Source: Gnetum montanum (Eukaryota > Streptophyta > Gnetopsida > Gnetales > Gnetaceae). Taken from it: a DNA stretch of 64,000 nucleotides. Numbering within the stretch: the stretch's first letter is position 1; each line of letters opens with the position of its first letter. The notes under the pieces are model-generated. The model made no database searches and was not told where the DNA came from. It saw only the letters and a program-made list of their open reading frames with translations. This document shows positions 43,093 to 54,864 of this stretch, in pieces. The translations under genes were made by a program, and so were the position numbers. The stretch is taken from assembly GCA_015680685.1 (NCBI GenBank), contig MNCI01002242.1, positions 443,478 through 507,477 on the forward strand, in the 5' to 3' direction.

Positions 43093-43198
43093 GTTATTTT
43101 CTACAGAGTGCAAAAGTGGTCTTCGAGGTATGCTTGATGACAATAGCAACGTAATTGTAACAGCCAGTTCTGACCACACGGTACGCATATGGGGAAAG
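43093..43198 (+). CDS. WD40 gene exon 5, end of first visible blade
   Basis: 106 bases after ATATGACAG and before GTGAGA. Joined to exon 4 it continues RLFSTECKSGLRGMLDD and then VIVTASSDHTVRIWGK, completing a WD40 blade with the SDHTVRIW signature. The exact phase match between exons 4 and 5 is strong evidence that they belong to one gene. Confidence 0.88.
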
Positions 43199-43786
43199 GT
43201 GAGATGAGCAAGGTTTATTTTTGCATCATTACCTGAAAACATTAGAGTTCACTTTCAATTCACAGCTTTCGAATTTATGTCTTCATTTGTCGTGTATGGA
43301 TTCTTTAAAGCATTACAAAGTTGAGCAGTAAATATGATTTTTACCTCTCTTGGGACTCGATTGCTGCCGTTACCATTTTGTATGTATATTCTGTTTATTT
43401 CTATTTGGCCATGCCGGGCTGCTCAGATTTTACTTATTTATGCTTTGGCTTAGATATATATGAGCATGTACTCTTAGGTTCAGATTGGCTATTTAACCAT
43501 TTTATTTGGTCATGCTTTTAATTTGTTGTAATTTCAATTATTATCCGAAATATATGTTGTTGTGTTAGTCTGAATATTGTATTTTAGATGCTTAGATATA
43601 AATCTCTAGAATGAGATTCTCTCTTAATAAACCATTTTAGTTACATGTATACGATGAGATTTCAGCAGTGGATGAGAGTTAGGGATTCTTTACAGGTTTC
43701 TGGATGAGAGTTATTCAATCATAGCTCAAGTTTCTCTGAATTTGTAGTTTACTTTATTACTAACAAAGCAACATGGTATCTTTCAG
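43199..43786 (+). other. 588-bp intron of the WD40 gene, no insertion seen
   Basis: Ordinary T-rich intron between exons 5 and 6 with GTGAGA donor and TTTCAG acceptor. No transposon was recognised, in contrast to its neighbours. Confidence 0.7.
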
Positions 43787-43998
43787 AATTTACAGCGTAC
43801 TTTAAGAGGGCATACAGGTGAAGTTACTGTTCTTGCTAATGACTTATTGGGAGACCAAGGGGCACCGGTACTTGCTAGCGGTGGTTCAGATTGTACTGTG
43901 CGGCTCTGGTGTTTATCATCAAATAAGCGTGGGCGATCGATGTTGAAAGCACCATTACATGGGCATGAAAATAATGTGAAGGATTTGGCTGTTGCTGA
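43787..43998 (+). CDS. WD40 gene exon 6, second blade and part of third
   Basis: 212 bases after TCTTTCAG. It encodes LRGHTGEVTVLAND, VLASGGSDCTVRLWCLSSNK (second blade) and LHGHENNVKDLAVA (start of the third). The donor is GTATGA at 43999, leaving two bases GA. The open frame runs on past this point, but it is the intron; exon 7 completes the blade in phase. Confidence 0.9.
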
Positions 43999-46916
43999 GT
44001 ATGACAAATCATGTCTCCTTTTATTGGTTATTTTCCCTTGTGGATTTGCTTTGTGGTTCTGTATTATTTTAGACCGAACTTGTAGTTTAGATAGTTATAT
44101 TATAAGTCACTTATACTTGATTTTTTTTCGCTATGAAATCTGTTTCTGTTCCAAATTATTTCTGAAATAAAATAATGAAACCGCATATCTGCATATCCTT
44201 CTTGGTGGTTGTGATTGGGTGGCCCCGTTGGTGCCTGTGTTCGTGTCTGATATGGCTAAGTCAATTCAGGTGATACCCAGCCATATTTGTAAATACGCAG
44301 TCATTTCCCAGCTATTGCATATTGCTAGTTCCTTTCCTGAGCACTCTTATCTATCAACAGTCCTTGTTGAGCTTCAGCAGCCCATACACAATTTCTTATC
44401 TGGCAATGCTTTGGTGCTTAATGGAGTCACTTCCCAATGTAACCATAATGGCTAATGGGCCGTCATTCTTCAGTTACATGAGTCTTGTCTTATATTTACT
44501 ACTGCCATGTGCATCAATTTGGATAATTTTGATTCTTGCTTGGAAGACACTGATGCTAACTTGAATTCCAAAATCCCTGCATCTTTAGGAGTGCAGTTAT
44601 TCATGACCTCCTCAAAAACTAAATTTGTTGATTGTCGTTATTAATATAGATACGTTTCAACAAGATGTCTTTAGCTTCAGCAGTGGGGACCCTGAGGGTG
44701 TCACATGCCAAGTACCAACTGCTTAATGTTTTCTTGAGTAAAGGTTTGGTCTCCATAATTCAAGATTGACTATGGCCTATTGGAGTGTGGGTATATCGCA
44801 AGTAATCATAAAGGACAGGACTTCTGCATATTTTGGAACTATTAGAGTGGGCTTGATTATACCTTAGGGTCTGGGTGCTGACTGGTGCTGAACGGTCCGC
44901 CTGTGCAGCCAGCCTGCCTGTCTGCCGTCAGCTTCCCTTGCCCTTTGCTTTCGCTGCCATCCTTGTATTAAAAAATGTATGGACCATGTAATGAAACGAA
45001 GGAAATCATATGTGCATTTACTGAAACGGGTCAACTTATTCGCTATCCATCCTTTCATAAATGCGCTGTAATTTTCTCTGGATCTAAATCATATTCTTTT
45101 TCCTTGAAATGAGAATCCTCATTATTTAATTTAATTTTTATGAGAATTCATCTTTTAAGGTTCTGCATTCATACTAATTTTAATTATGGTGAGAATTTCT
45201 TTTGTTGAGGTTTGTGCGTTGTTTTCTTGTAAAATGGCTGCGGTTGTAACTTCCTTTCTAGAATGTTCTTTAAATGCTGTGATAAAGAAAAACACGTTAT
45301 ACTTTTTCAGAAAATTAAGTGGAAACTGATCTCAAGAAAGGAAAGATGGTTGAAATTGAAGAAGCAAGGAATGATGACAAAATGAGGGTGTTTCTTTAAG
45401 TACCGACATCCTACACGCAGGACATTTTCAAAGAAATTGGACAGCAATGAAATTAGAATTCACAAGAAAACTTCAAAACATTTAGGGGAAAACATTGAAA
45501 GAAGAGTCTGGAACAGAAAAGCAATAAACTAGAGCTTAAAGGAAAATCTTAAACAGATAATCTTTATGCATTCAGAGGAAATCATTAAAAGATAGGCAGC
45601 TGCAGCAGAAATCCACGATGTAAAATCCATCAAAATTTAAAATGATTTTCTTATTTGCATTTTATTGGTTGTTTGACGCTTTGAGCAGGGCATTTTATTG
45701 TTGTCTGGGGCCTGACCATTCAGTTCCGGTCGGCACCCACCCCCTATAGTATATTTCAACCTTAGAGTGTATGTTTAAGAAACATTAAACATGGGAACAA
45801 CCTCAAGAGAGTACTGTATTATATTGTGTTGCTATTAATGGAACTTGGTAAGTCCATATTTTGCCATATGGAGGTGGTGCAGGTACACATAGATGTGAGT
45901 AGAGGAAGTCTCAAAAAGTGAAGGTGGAGTTTGACATCCCGTTCCTGGATATTATGAAAACATTAAATATAGGTAACATTTGATATTAGGCAAAATGAAC
46001 ATGATAGGGAAAATCCAGAAGGACCGAAAAGGAATTTTATTAATAATAAATGTGAAAATAAATGAGTATATTAAGGTCATGCTCGGAGGGTTCCCTTGGG
46101 TTATCTTCCTTTGGTATCTGTCCCTTAGAGGCAATCCAGTACTGCCATGATAGTTAGGCCTAGATCCAGCCAAGAAGAGGTGGCTAAGTCCCTTTTTATC
46201 TCACTTCACCCAGCACTTGTTACTCGGTTTTACTAGCTCTATAACTCTATGCTGATATGACCTCTAATTCCTAAGTATAAATACCTTAGGTCAAACCTTC
46301 AAAGGTTACCTCAAGAGACATGTTTGTTTGTTACAACATGCCTTTTTATTAAGGGTCTTATTACAATAATTACATCACTTGTTACAAAGGGACACCATCG
46401 TAGTAATGAAAGGCCACCATTGGGAATTGGGACATGATACCGAGTGGCTCACCTGGTTTCAGGTTACGTGACTTTCACTACAAGGTGGCATAATTAGAAG
46501 CTTTATCCGCCATATCATAATCACGCAAACAATCACTCATGTATGTATGTATGTATGTATGTTAGTTATTGATATAATGGTTTGGGGTTGTCAAGCTGGT
46601 TGATTTCAACCCCTTAATGAAGTGGGCTAAATGAAGTGGGCTAATGCTGCAAGTTTCAGCTCTCTCTCTTTCATCTTAACATAGATTGGATGGCGGTGAA
46701 CTTATGAGGAGTTATATTATTTTTCTGTTTTGCTGAACAAAAATTCCAACTTCTGGGCATTCTCAATTTTCAATATTTATGTTTCTTATCTCTTGATGTG
46801 AATATTTGTAGGGGCTTAGTGAAATTCTTCTTGAGATGCAAGTGAATCTTGAGCAGAAATAATAAAACTACCAAAAGTGTCTTAACAATATTGCTTGAAG
46901 ATGTCCTTTTCCAATC
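43999..46916 (+). other. Start of the 15-kb intron, mostly unassigned
   Basis: No gene recognised. A stretch at 44219-44646 looks partly protein-coding in style: KSIQVIPSHICKYAVISQLL, then, after a frame change, LDNFDSCLEDTDANLNS. It has no recognised family and may be a decayed retrocopy or transposon part. The rest is AT-rich. Confidence 0.4.
46537..46564 (+). repeat. (GTAT)n microsatellite
   Basis: About five to six uninterrupted ATGT/GTAT units. Confidence 0.9.
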
Positions 46917-47549
46917 TTTTTTTTTTTTTGAAAAGAGGCCAAGCTGATTATATAACAAAAGAAAATTTTTATAGAAAAAAGAGGCAAGGGAGCAAAAATG
47001 CCTGAACTAGGAGACAAAACCCTAAGGAGGGGGTGGTGAGTTGGGGTGAGGGTTGGTGTGTAGGAGCCTCAAAAACATCCAACAATAGAAGACAAAAGCA
47101 ACGAACCTACCGGATATACCATACAAATGGATCCATGATGGCCCACATTTCGTTCATACCCAAAAATTAGGAACCCATAAAATGTAAGATAGAGATCATG
47201 ATGGAAATGATAAAAATGATACATTATACTAGATAGGAAGTTTTGTGCAAAAGCAACATGGTATTTCTTGCATGTGTACCATATCAAAAATATGCTTGTT
47301 AGCTTTCGAAGAAAGGAACCTAGTGGCCTGTTGAAAATTCTTATACTACTCCATTTGATCTTGAATCTTCTTTCCTAGGTGTCTTGCCTTGTTAGGATGG
47401 AGGCAGCACAAGTTTTGTCTAATAAATTTACATAGGTTATCCCAGGGTGTGAGGTTGTTAACCCCTATCGCATCATAGGCACATTTACCTGCTTAGAACC
47501 ATTATCTGGCATTGGACTCGTGTTCTTACCTGTCTTGCCCTCATAGCTT

Positions 47550-48760
47550 CCTCCTCTAGATGGTCCTTGACACTTTGGAAAGCCTTCTTTTCTCTAGTGC
47601 TCTTTTCTTTTGCCTTCTTTCTAAGATCCTCCCTAATTGACTCTTGAAGCTAATCTTCAAGCCTGCTCTGATAGGCCACCTTTTGAAGAGGCAGCTACCT
47701 TAGCTCCTTTTGCTCTTGTTCTTGTCTCTTTTTCTCTTTCTCCTCATGCTGTTGCTCCTCAATTATCCTCCTGTTGTGTTCTTCCTCTCTTATGCAAGTT
47801 TCAACTTATTTAGTGTTCTTGGTTAGATCTAAGGCAAACTTTGCCTCCATTTCCTTTCTCATACTAGCCTCCATTTCCTTGAGTTTCTATTGTAAGATTT
47901 TATTTGTTTTCTCCTCTAGCTGCCAATGTGGTATTGTTAGGTTTGGAGTTGACTGGATGGAGGAACTGGATCTGTGCTCTAGGGCAAGACTATCCTTCAG
48001 GAGAGAGGACTCCTTCTCCACCACAACCATTTGTCCTTTAAGGTTATCTCAAGAGGAAGAAGCACCATCCTTGAGCATATGTCACCTACAGTAATTCCTC
48101 CCAAAACAATGTTGTTTCAATGGGTTTGAAGGGGATGGGATCTGTAATTCCTTAGCAATTGTCTAGAGAGCAATAATCAAACCTGAGTGGCAGCCCCTTC
48201 TTCTTCTTTGGAGGGTAGCGAGGAAACACTTAGGGAGATTAACTTGCCTACTGAGTTGGAGGCAGAAAAGGAAATGAAAATGGACCCCCTACAGTTTCTA
48301 AACATTTCCAAAGTGGATGAAGTACCTATTGATGAGCTTAGCCAATCCTTGCATGAGAGGTGGTAGGTGTAATTTGGGCATTGGACATCTTAGGAACCAG
48401 CCCTTGGAAGAAAGCTTTGACATCTTACAATCCTCAACAGGTAGGAAGGACAATTTCTCTGACATTGGATAGGGTGAGGTATTCAGCAATTGCCTGTTCC
48501 GGAAGGGTGATGTAGACCCCTCTAAATTTTGTATGGATGTCTCTCCCGTGGCTAAAGAAGGATGTATCCATGTCAGGATCTCCTCTCATCTAAGGTACCA
48601 AGTCGACCTAGCCCACCTACCACACTAGCCCCCAAAGTTGCTCATTCTTTTGTAGTTGTTTAGTTTCGCTCAAATGTCAGAGTTACTTCAATTGCTGCCA
48701 CTGCCTCCTACAAAACAGTAGCGCATCTAGCAATCATAGTAGGGGGAGGAATTGCCACAC
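47550..48760 (-). pseudogene. LINE copy 6, C-terminal extension and coiled coil
   Basis: Reading leftwards, AAIEVTLTFERN, RGDPDMDTSFFSH, TKFRGVYITL and a VLPTC-GL-DVKAFFQGLVPKMS stretch match the other LINE copies. A long Glu/Lys/Gln-rich coil follows (47.9-47.55 kb). Several stops and shifts occur. Confidence 0.55.
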
Positions 48761-49350
48761 TTCTGAAAATGAGTTTTTTCCTAGCTTTCCATAAAGACTA
48801 TAATAGGATACATGTAAGGGAGTCTTTGTGGGCCAGTGTGAGATGATCTAGTCCACTAGCCCTCCAAACCTAAGTAGCATAAAGGCATGTGTAAAACAAA
48901 TGTGATTGTGTTTTTTAGTGGCACCCCTATTACAAAGAATGTAGTGATCATTATTCTCGAGGTTGCAAAGTTAGAGGAACATTCTTGTTGGTGCCACTTT
49001 GTTGTGTATATACCATATAAACATTTTTATTTTTTAGGGAGCCTATTGTTCCAGATGGTACTTCACCCTTGTGTTTGGCTATACTTCCCTTCCAAGATGT
49101 CCTTGCAAGTAGCATTTATAGAAAGATCAAGGTGCTGTAGAGTATGGTATTGGTTGCAAATTTTGTGCTAGAATATTGAACCATTTTGAGTAGCTTTCTA
49201 AAGGTTATACTTTCTTTTAATGATATTAATCCATAGAGCCTCTTCATCATTCATGATCCTCTTGATGTGGTTATGATGGCCTAACATAATAAAGTCCTCA
49301 AATGTTAGAACACCTAGACCAAACACATTTCTTGGCTTGGCGGTTTTTTC

Positions 49351-49848
49351 CTAGCAAATGGGGTGAATTTTGGAGTCACCCTTTGCACCAAACCAAATGA
49401 AATGCATTAGAATTTGATTGACTTTATTCATTACTTGTGGTGGGATAGCAGTCGAGGCAACATATCTTGATATTGTAGAAAGAACAAAAGAGGTGAGAAC
49501 TTTCCCTTTGTTAAAAACCTTGATGTTCAATGTTGTATCCTCATCTAAAGCTTTTGAATGAACTGGGCCCATGTAACATTTCTCCTACATGCATAGATGG
49601 GACTCCCAAGGTAAAAATCTTCTCACCTTCCTTGCCCAATTCCTAGGAATCTGTAGATTCTTCCCTTTTATCAACTTGTCCATTTGGATGAAATGTGTTG
49701 TCGATTTCACCCAATTGATATGGAGACCCAACTCCTTACTCATGTGATTCAACACTCTTTTGATGGCCTCAACCCATGAAATGGTGGCTTTTATTGTCAA
49801 AATGGTGTCATTTGCATAATGGTCAGCTATGCAAGTAATAACCTCCAC
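49351..49848 (-). pseudogene. LINE copy 6, reverse transcriptase C-terminal part
   Basis: Has IADHYANDTILTIKA (active site, YAND), then ELGLHINWVKSTTHFIQMDK and RKVRRFLPWESHLCM. A second frame includes LTSFVLSTISRYVASTAIPP and KVNQILMHFIWFGAKGD, the RT thumb region. Confidence 0.85.
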
Positions 49849-49900
49849 CTAGAGACCATTTACACCTTCAAACTTGCAATAAGAATTCATAGTATTCATG

Positions 49901-50233
49901 GATAGGATAAAATTGTATGGGGAATGGGGGTCCCCTTACTATAGCATGGGGGAAGCTGATATAGGGGAGGAAGCCCTGTTAGAATATAATCATAACATGA
50001 AGTGCAATCATTACTTTTGTAATGATTCAAGGTTGTTTGTAATCACTTATAAACAAGTTGTAATAAAAAGACATGACTTATTATGCAAGTTGTTACGACC
50101 TTATCTGTGAAAGGGTGAGAAAGGCTGAGGCATTCAAGTTCTTCTAGTAGGTGACAGCTTTTGGGAACACACAAGAGCTTTGTGCACAGCTAAACCTGGT
50201 ACATGTGCAGATTAGGCCAAACTGTAGCTGTGC

Positions 50234-50236
<3 letters not shown>
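49901..50236. other. No gene seen
   Basis: Short AT-rich intron stretch between two LINEs; no feature recognised. Confidence 0.5.
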
Positions 50237-50269
<33 letters not shown>

Positions 50270-50270
50270 N
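50237..50270. repeat. 33-base C run ending in an unknown base
   Basis: An uninterrupted C homopolymer followed by one n. It sits at the 5' edge of the next LINE and probably marks an assembly join or an unresolved G/C tract. Confidence 0.85.
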
Positions 50271-50620
50271 ATGTGCATGGTTTTTGTGTGTTTCTACTCT
50301 TATTTCTCGTTTTCGCTTGTGTCTGTCTAGGAGGTTATGTTTGTTTTATGCAATGTGTCTATTTGCTTTATGATGCTTGTTGTTGCTATCTTGGTTGTTG
50401 GGGGTGCACCTCTTCCCCCACCGCCCCCCCCCCACCCTTCTTCCCTCCCTCTTTGTTTTTCTTTTGGGGTGATTTGTTTTTCCATTTTGTGGGAAGGTGG
50501 TTGTATGGCACCTATTGTTGTGGGATTTGTGGGGTTTGGAGCTAGGGAGGTGGATGACGATTGGTGACCTAGGAATGGAGGCATTGATTACCGGTTCCCA
50601 AAAGGGACAGGGCCATAAGG

Positions 50621-51711
50621 TTGCAAATGAGCGGACCTTCAGAGGAGGGTGTTCAAACCCTTGAGCGTGGTCTCATTGGAAAGTTTGTATCATTAGGGGC
50701 CAGATCGAAGTTGGATTTGATTTGGAGGTGGGCTTCCAAAACCTGGAATCTAAAAGAAGTGGAGGTTCGTACTTTGTCGAAGGAGCTCCTATTGTTCATG
50801 TTTAAATCTCTGGAGGAGTGCAAGAAGGTGTTGGTGGGGGAATTGTGGTTTTATGGGGCCCAAGGCCTCGTGCTCACACCATGGAGGTCAGGGGTGCACC
50901 ATGATGAGGACCTATTTTCTGAGATGCCGATTTGGATTTGTGTGTCCAAAATTCCTTGGGAGTTGTGGACTTTAGATTTTCTACGGACCCTTGTTGGTTT
51001 GTTTGGGGAGTTCATCTTGTTTGACAAGTTTACTTCCTCCATAGAGAGGATGGGGTATGCATGGTTTTGTGTGTGGAGATCATTTTCCACAAATGCTTTG
51101 GTAAAGGAGATTAGCTTAGAGCTTCCTATAGGGGAAGAGATGGTTTAGGATGAGTACGATAATTTGTCGGAGGAACAGAAGGATTCTACTCTGCCAAGGA
51201 GTGGGTGTCACATTTGTGGGAAGAGTGGACATGGGGCAGTTACTTTTTGCCTTCGTGGCAAAGCCAAAAATCCCCCAAAGGCTCAGGGGCATAAGGATGG
51301 TGAATGGGTTCGTGTGGGGTGTTGAGGGTGTCCAATTCACACCCCGGCGTTTGAGGAAAAGGAGGAACGTAACCAACAATCGTTTATTGAAGCTCCTTGC
51401 CAAAAGAGTCATTTGAGGTTTGAAGCCTCCCCCACCCCCTTCTCCTATTTCCCCAACAAAACAACAAGTGGATTTTCCATTGCTAGGGGTTGGATCTCAG
51501 TTGTTTGCAGAGGATCCATGCCTTCCATGGAGGAGGTGACCCCTCAGATTTCAACACCTCTGGGTAGTTTACCTATTTTGCCAAGCTTTAGCTAACCTAG
51601 ACACCCATCTGGCCCCCTAATCCAGGAAAAGAAAACACAGCTTGATATTGATTTAGGACTACAATTGACCTTGAAAAAGGTCTATAAGAAGCATTCTACG
51701 AGTCACCCATG
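50621..51711 (+). pseudogene. LINE copy 7, ORF1 with CCHC knuckle
   Basis: A 175-codon frame shows ERGLIGKFVSLGARSKLDLI, ELLLFMFKSLEECKKVLVGE and MGYAWFCVWRSFSTNALVKE, the DUF4283-type nucleic-acid-binding domain of plant LINE ORF1. After one stop comes an intact knuckle CHICGKSGHGAVTFC (about 51209-51253). The end LKKVYKKHSTSHP stops at a TGA that overlaps the ORF2 ATG. Confidence 0.78.
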
Positions 51712-52700
51712 AAGATCCTTTCATGGAATTGTAGGGGCCAGGGTACATCCTACAAGTGAAATACCCTGAAGGAAATGGTGCAAAGTGAGGCATGTGATGT
51801 GCTCTATTTGCAAGAAACAAAATTGCAGTCTTCTAAAATTCATTGGTTAAAATGGGAGGGATGGAGCCTCCAGTTTGTGCCTATGTGTGGGGCGTGCAAG
51901 GGGTCTAGTTGTCTTGGCTCGATCATCCTTGCAATTGAAAGATTCCTTGAATTGGAGTATTACGGTGAACCTGCCTACTATCGAGATTTGGTTGACCAAT
52001 TTCTATGGGGCCCAAGCTTGGGAGAGGCGGCTACAGGAATTGCAATGAGTGGTTGACCAAGTGCCTGACAAAGGGAGATGGGTCATTATCAATGACTTCA
52101 ATCAACGTTTGCATGCTTGGGAGAAGTTTGGGACGTATGCCTCTATGTCTCTAGGGGCCCAATGTTGCCAAATTTTCTTGGACTAGTATCGTCTGGTCAA
52201 CATGGAGATTGCCAATTGCCACTTCACCTGGAGTAACAAGTGAAGAGGCAAGGATTAGGTCCTTTCTAGGATCGATCGGGTCTAGATAAGTTTAGATCTA
52301 TTGTTGAGGTTTGATGTCAACGTCTTGGGGCAAGAAAGGCAGGCTTCGAACCATCGGTCCCTAATTTGCTGCTTGGGGAGGCATCATACAGGGCACCCTC
52401 GGCCATTTCTGTTCGAATGTTCTTGGCTACTCAAGCCATGGCTGCATCCCTTGCTTAAGGAGATTTTTTTTTTTTGTTTTGGGGGGCGGGGAGGATACAA
52501 TATTTGTGGTGGTGATCCGAGGAATTTCCTTCGTGATGGGTTGCTCAAGTTGAAATGGGTAATTCGATCAGAAAATGTTGAGGATAAATTCTCTTTTCAA
52601 GTTGGGTGCAGGACTCTCCAGGCCCGTTTGCGGATGATTTAGGCCCAACAAGAGGGCAGTGCTGACTTGGAAGATGAAGAAGTTGAGATTTTGAAGTAGC
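51709..52700 (+). pseudogene. LINE copy 7, ORF2 endonuclease
   Basis: ATG at 51709 gives MKILSWNCRGQGTSYK, then DVLYLQETKLQSSKIH (catalytic Glu of the QETK motif) and, later, NDFNQRLHAWEKFG-type text near 52090 (the GDFN motif with Gly changed). The start sits in ATGA with the ORF1 stop. Stops occur from codon 17 on. Confidence 0.82.
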
Positions 52701-52849
52701 TCCAATGCCTTGACTTAGAAGAGGAAACTTATTGGAGGGAGCAGCCCCATATTCGTTGGCTTAGAGAAGGGGACTAGCATACACAATTCTTTTTCATGGT
52801 AGCTAAGTCTAATGGGTAGGTGAAGAAGGTGCTCCAACTTGCTCGGAAT

Positions 52850-54200
52850 GGAGTCCATGTTGAGGATCCATGACTGTCTTGACTATGGTGGATGTGAAGG
52901 AGAACTGTCAGTTGCTAGCGCCCTTCACCATGTAGGAGCTAATTGATGATATGGTGTCTATAAAACCTGGTAAAGCACCTAGACTGGATAGATGAAATAT
53001 TGACTTTTTCTATGAATTTGTTGATTTGCTAGGGCCAAATCTCCTCAATGCTTTTAATCTGATGTTGACATGACAATAGGTGAGAAGGGAAATTAACTAT
53101 TCTAGAAGTGTTCTCATTGCAAAGAACCCAGGTGCATAAGATCCGACGCACTTCTGCCCTATTGGTGTGTATAATGTTTTGCTATGGCTATTTTCAAATA
53201 TGTTGGTGTGTTGATGAGTGCCCCTTATGCCAAAGCTGATAGGGGAACACTAGTCGGGTTTTGTGCGAGGTTGATTCATACAGGACTAGGTGATCCTTAT
53301 GTAGGAGGTGACTCACACTTTGAAGGAAGTCAATTTACTAGGGATGTGCTTGAAGCTAGACATCATGAAAGTGTATGATACCGTCAGTTGGGAGGCATTG
53401 GCTACTATTATGAGGATGAAAGGTTTGGATCCGCGATCTATTAGTATGTGTATTCACCTGCAAGCTTCTAGGGTGTACTCTTTTGACATCGGGGGGAGGT
53501 TGTGGGGGTTTTCCTCCCCTGGTAGAGGCTTGAGGCAGGGGAACCCCTTGTCCCTACTCCTGTTTATTCTAGTGATGGATGCTTTCCAATATTATTGCAA
53601 AACAAAAGGCGTTAGTGGACTTGAGATTGCAAGAGTGGAGTGTCTTGCTGAGCACTACGTAGATGACACTATGCTTCTAACGTAGGCGGGGGGTCCCTCA
53701 GGCATGTGGGGTTCATAGGGCTCTTGGCGAGATGGTGGAGGAACTTGGACTAGAAATTAACCGGGGAAAGTCCTCACTGCATCTTATTAACACTAATACA
53801 AGGGTGGAAGGTTATATCCCATAGGAGTTGGGAATTCTTCATGGGTTAGCGATGGACTTGTATCTAGGGATTCCTTCGTTTGAATGGGGGAAGAAAAGCA
53901 TGTGGTAGAAGTTGATTCAACGTTTGAAGTGTTGGGTAGGGAATTGGGTTAACCATTTCCTTACCTAAAAAGGGAGAATTCTCCTGGCATCTTATGTTTT
54001 GTCAGCTATGGCTAGATTTGTGGCCTTAGTTGCAACCCCCCCAAAAGATATTGCTTAGTAGATTGATAGAATTATTTGCAATTTTTTTTGGTCTAGTGGG
54101 TGGTTGGGGGGGTGTGTAGTTGCATTCATTTAGTTGGCTGGGGTACCATTGCTCACCCTCGAGAAGCGGGGGGATTGGGGATATTTGAATTTAAAGAAAA
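52850..54200 (+). pseudogene. LINE copy 7, reverse transcriptase
   Basis: The best frame, 53308-53685, has GMCLKLDIMKVYDTVSWEAL, the palm motif GRGLRQGNPLSLLLFILVMD and AEHYVDDTMLLT with an intact DD pair. The flanking thumb region follows in broken frames. Confidence 0.9.
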
Positions 54201-54539
54201 ACTTTTGTTGGGGCATCAATGGCTTGTGATGTGATTCGTCCAACACATGGGAGGAACTGCACAATGGATTCAAATCATGGCAAACAACATGTGTTGGGAG
54301 GTGGGGCAGTGTGCCTCTTTATTATGGAAGACATTTTGTGTTCATGTGTAGCTTGCGTTCATGCATAGATGGTTGGGGGAGACCCCACAGAAAATTGTTC
54401 AGGCTTTGTACTTGCAGTTATTGGCTGGAGGGATATTTGGTAGGGCCGATTACCAAAGAAAATCAAAATGTTTCTCTAGTTAATTGCACATAATGTGCGA
54501 CCTATGCACATGGTTCCTCATTGGCGGGGCTTAGGAATT

Positions 54540-54650
54540 AATGATACTTGCCCATTATGTTTAAATAATCTCGAGACGGTGTTGCACTTTACTTACCAAT
54601 GCCCATACATGCAAGAGACATGGTAGGCTGTGTGTTTGCATGGGTAGGTG
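54540..54650 (+). pseudogene. LINE copy 7, zf-RVT finger
   Basis: INDTCPLCLNNLETVLHFTY then QCPYMQETW shows the CxxC...H...C finger with all ligands intact. Confidence 0.82.
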
Positions 54651-54864
54651 AATTTTAATGGTGGCTCTATGGCAAGGTTACTGCTATGGGAGATTTGAAA
54701 GGTGTGCAATTACATTGTTTTTTGGTCACAAAGGATCCCACCACTTGCGCAGATTGTTTTCTCTACACGTTGTACGTGGCAGGAACTCACTACTACCATG
54801 GTTGTGGCCCCTACATTTGAGCTGGCTTGTGCAGCATTTCAGGAGAATGTGGAGCTCTAGCAAA

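Larger units (their letters stand above)
46917..49900 (-). mobile_element. LINE copy 6, 5' truncated
   Basis: Minus-strand LINE whose poly-A tail is the T run at about 46917-46930. From right to left: RT piece (49848-49351), a zf-RVT/connection region in broken frames, the conserved extension (48.75-48.2 kb) and a coiled coil (47.9-47.55 kb). ORF1 and endonuclease are absent. Confidence 0.82.

Noticed and set aside
43847-44170. Long frame continuing past exon 6 of the WD40 gene
   Set aside because: The frame runs into the intron after 43998; exon 7 at 59272 restores the WD40 blade in phase, so the extension is chance.
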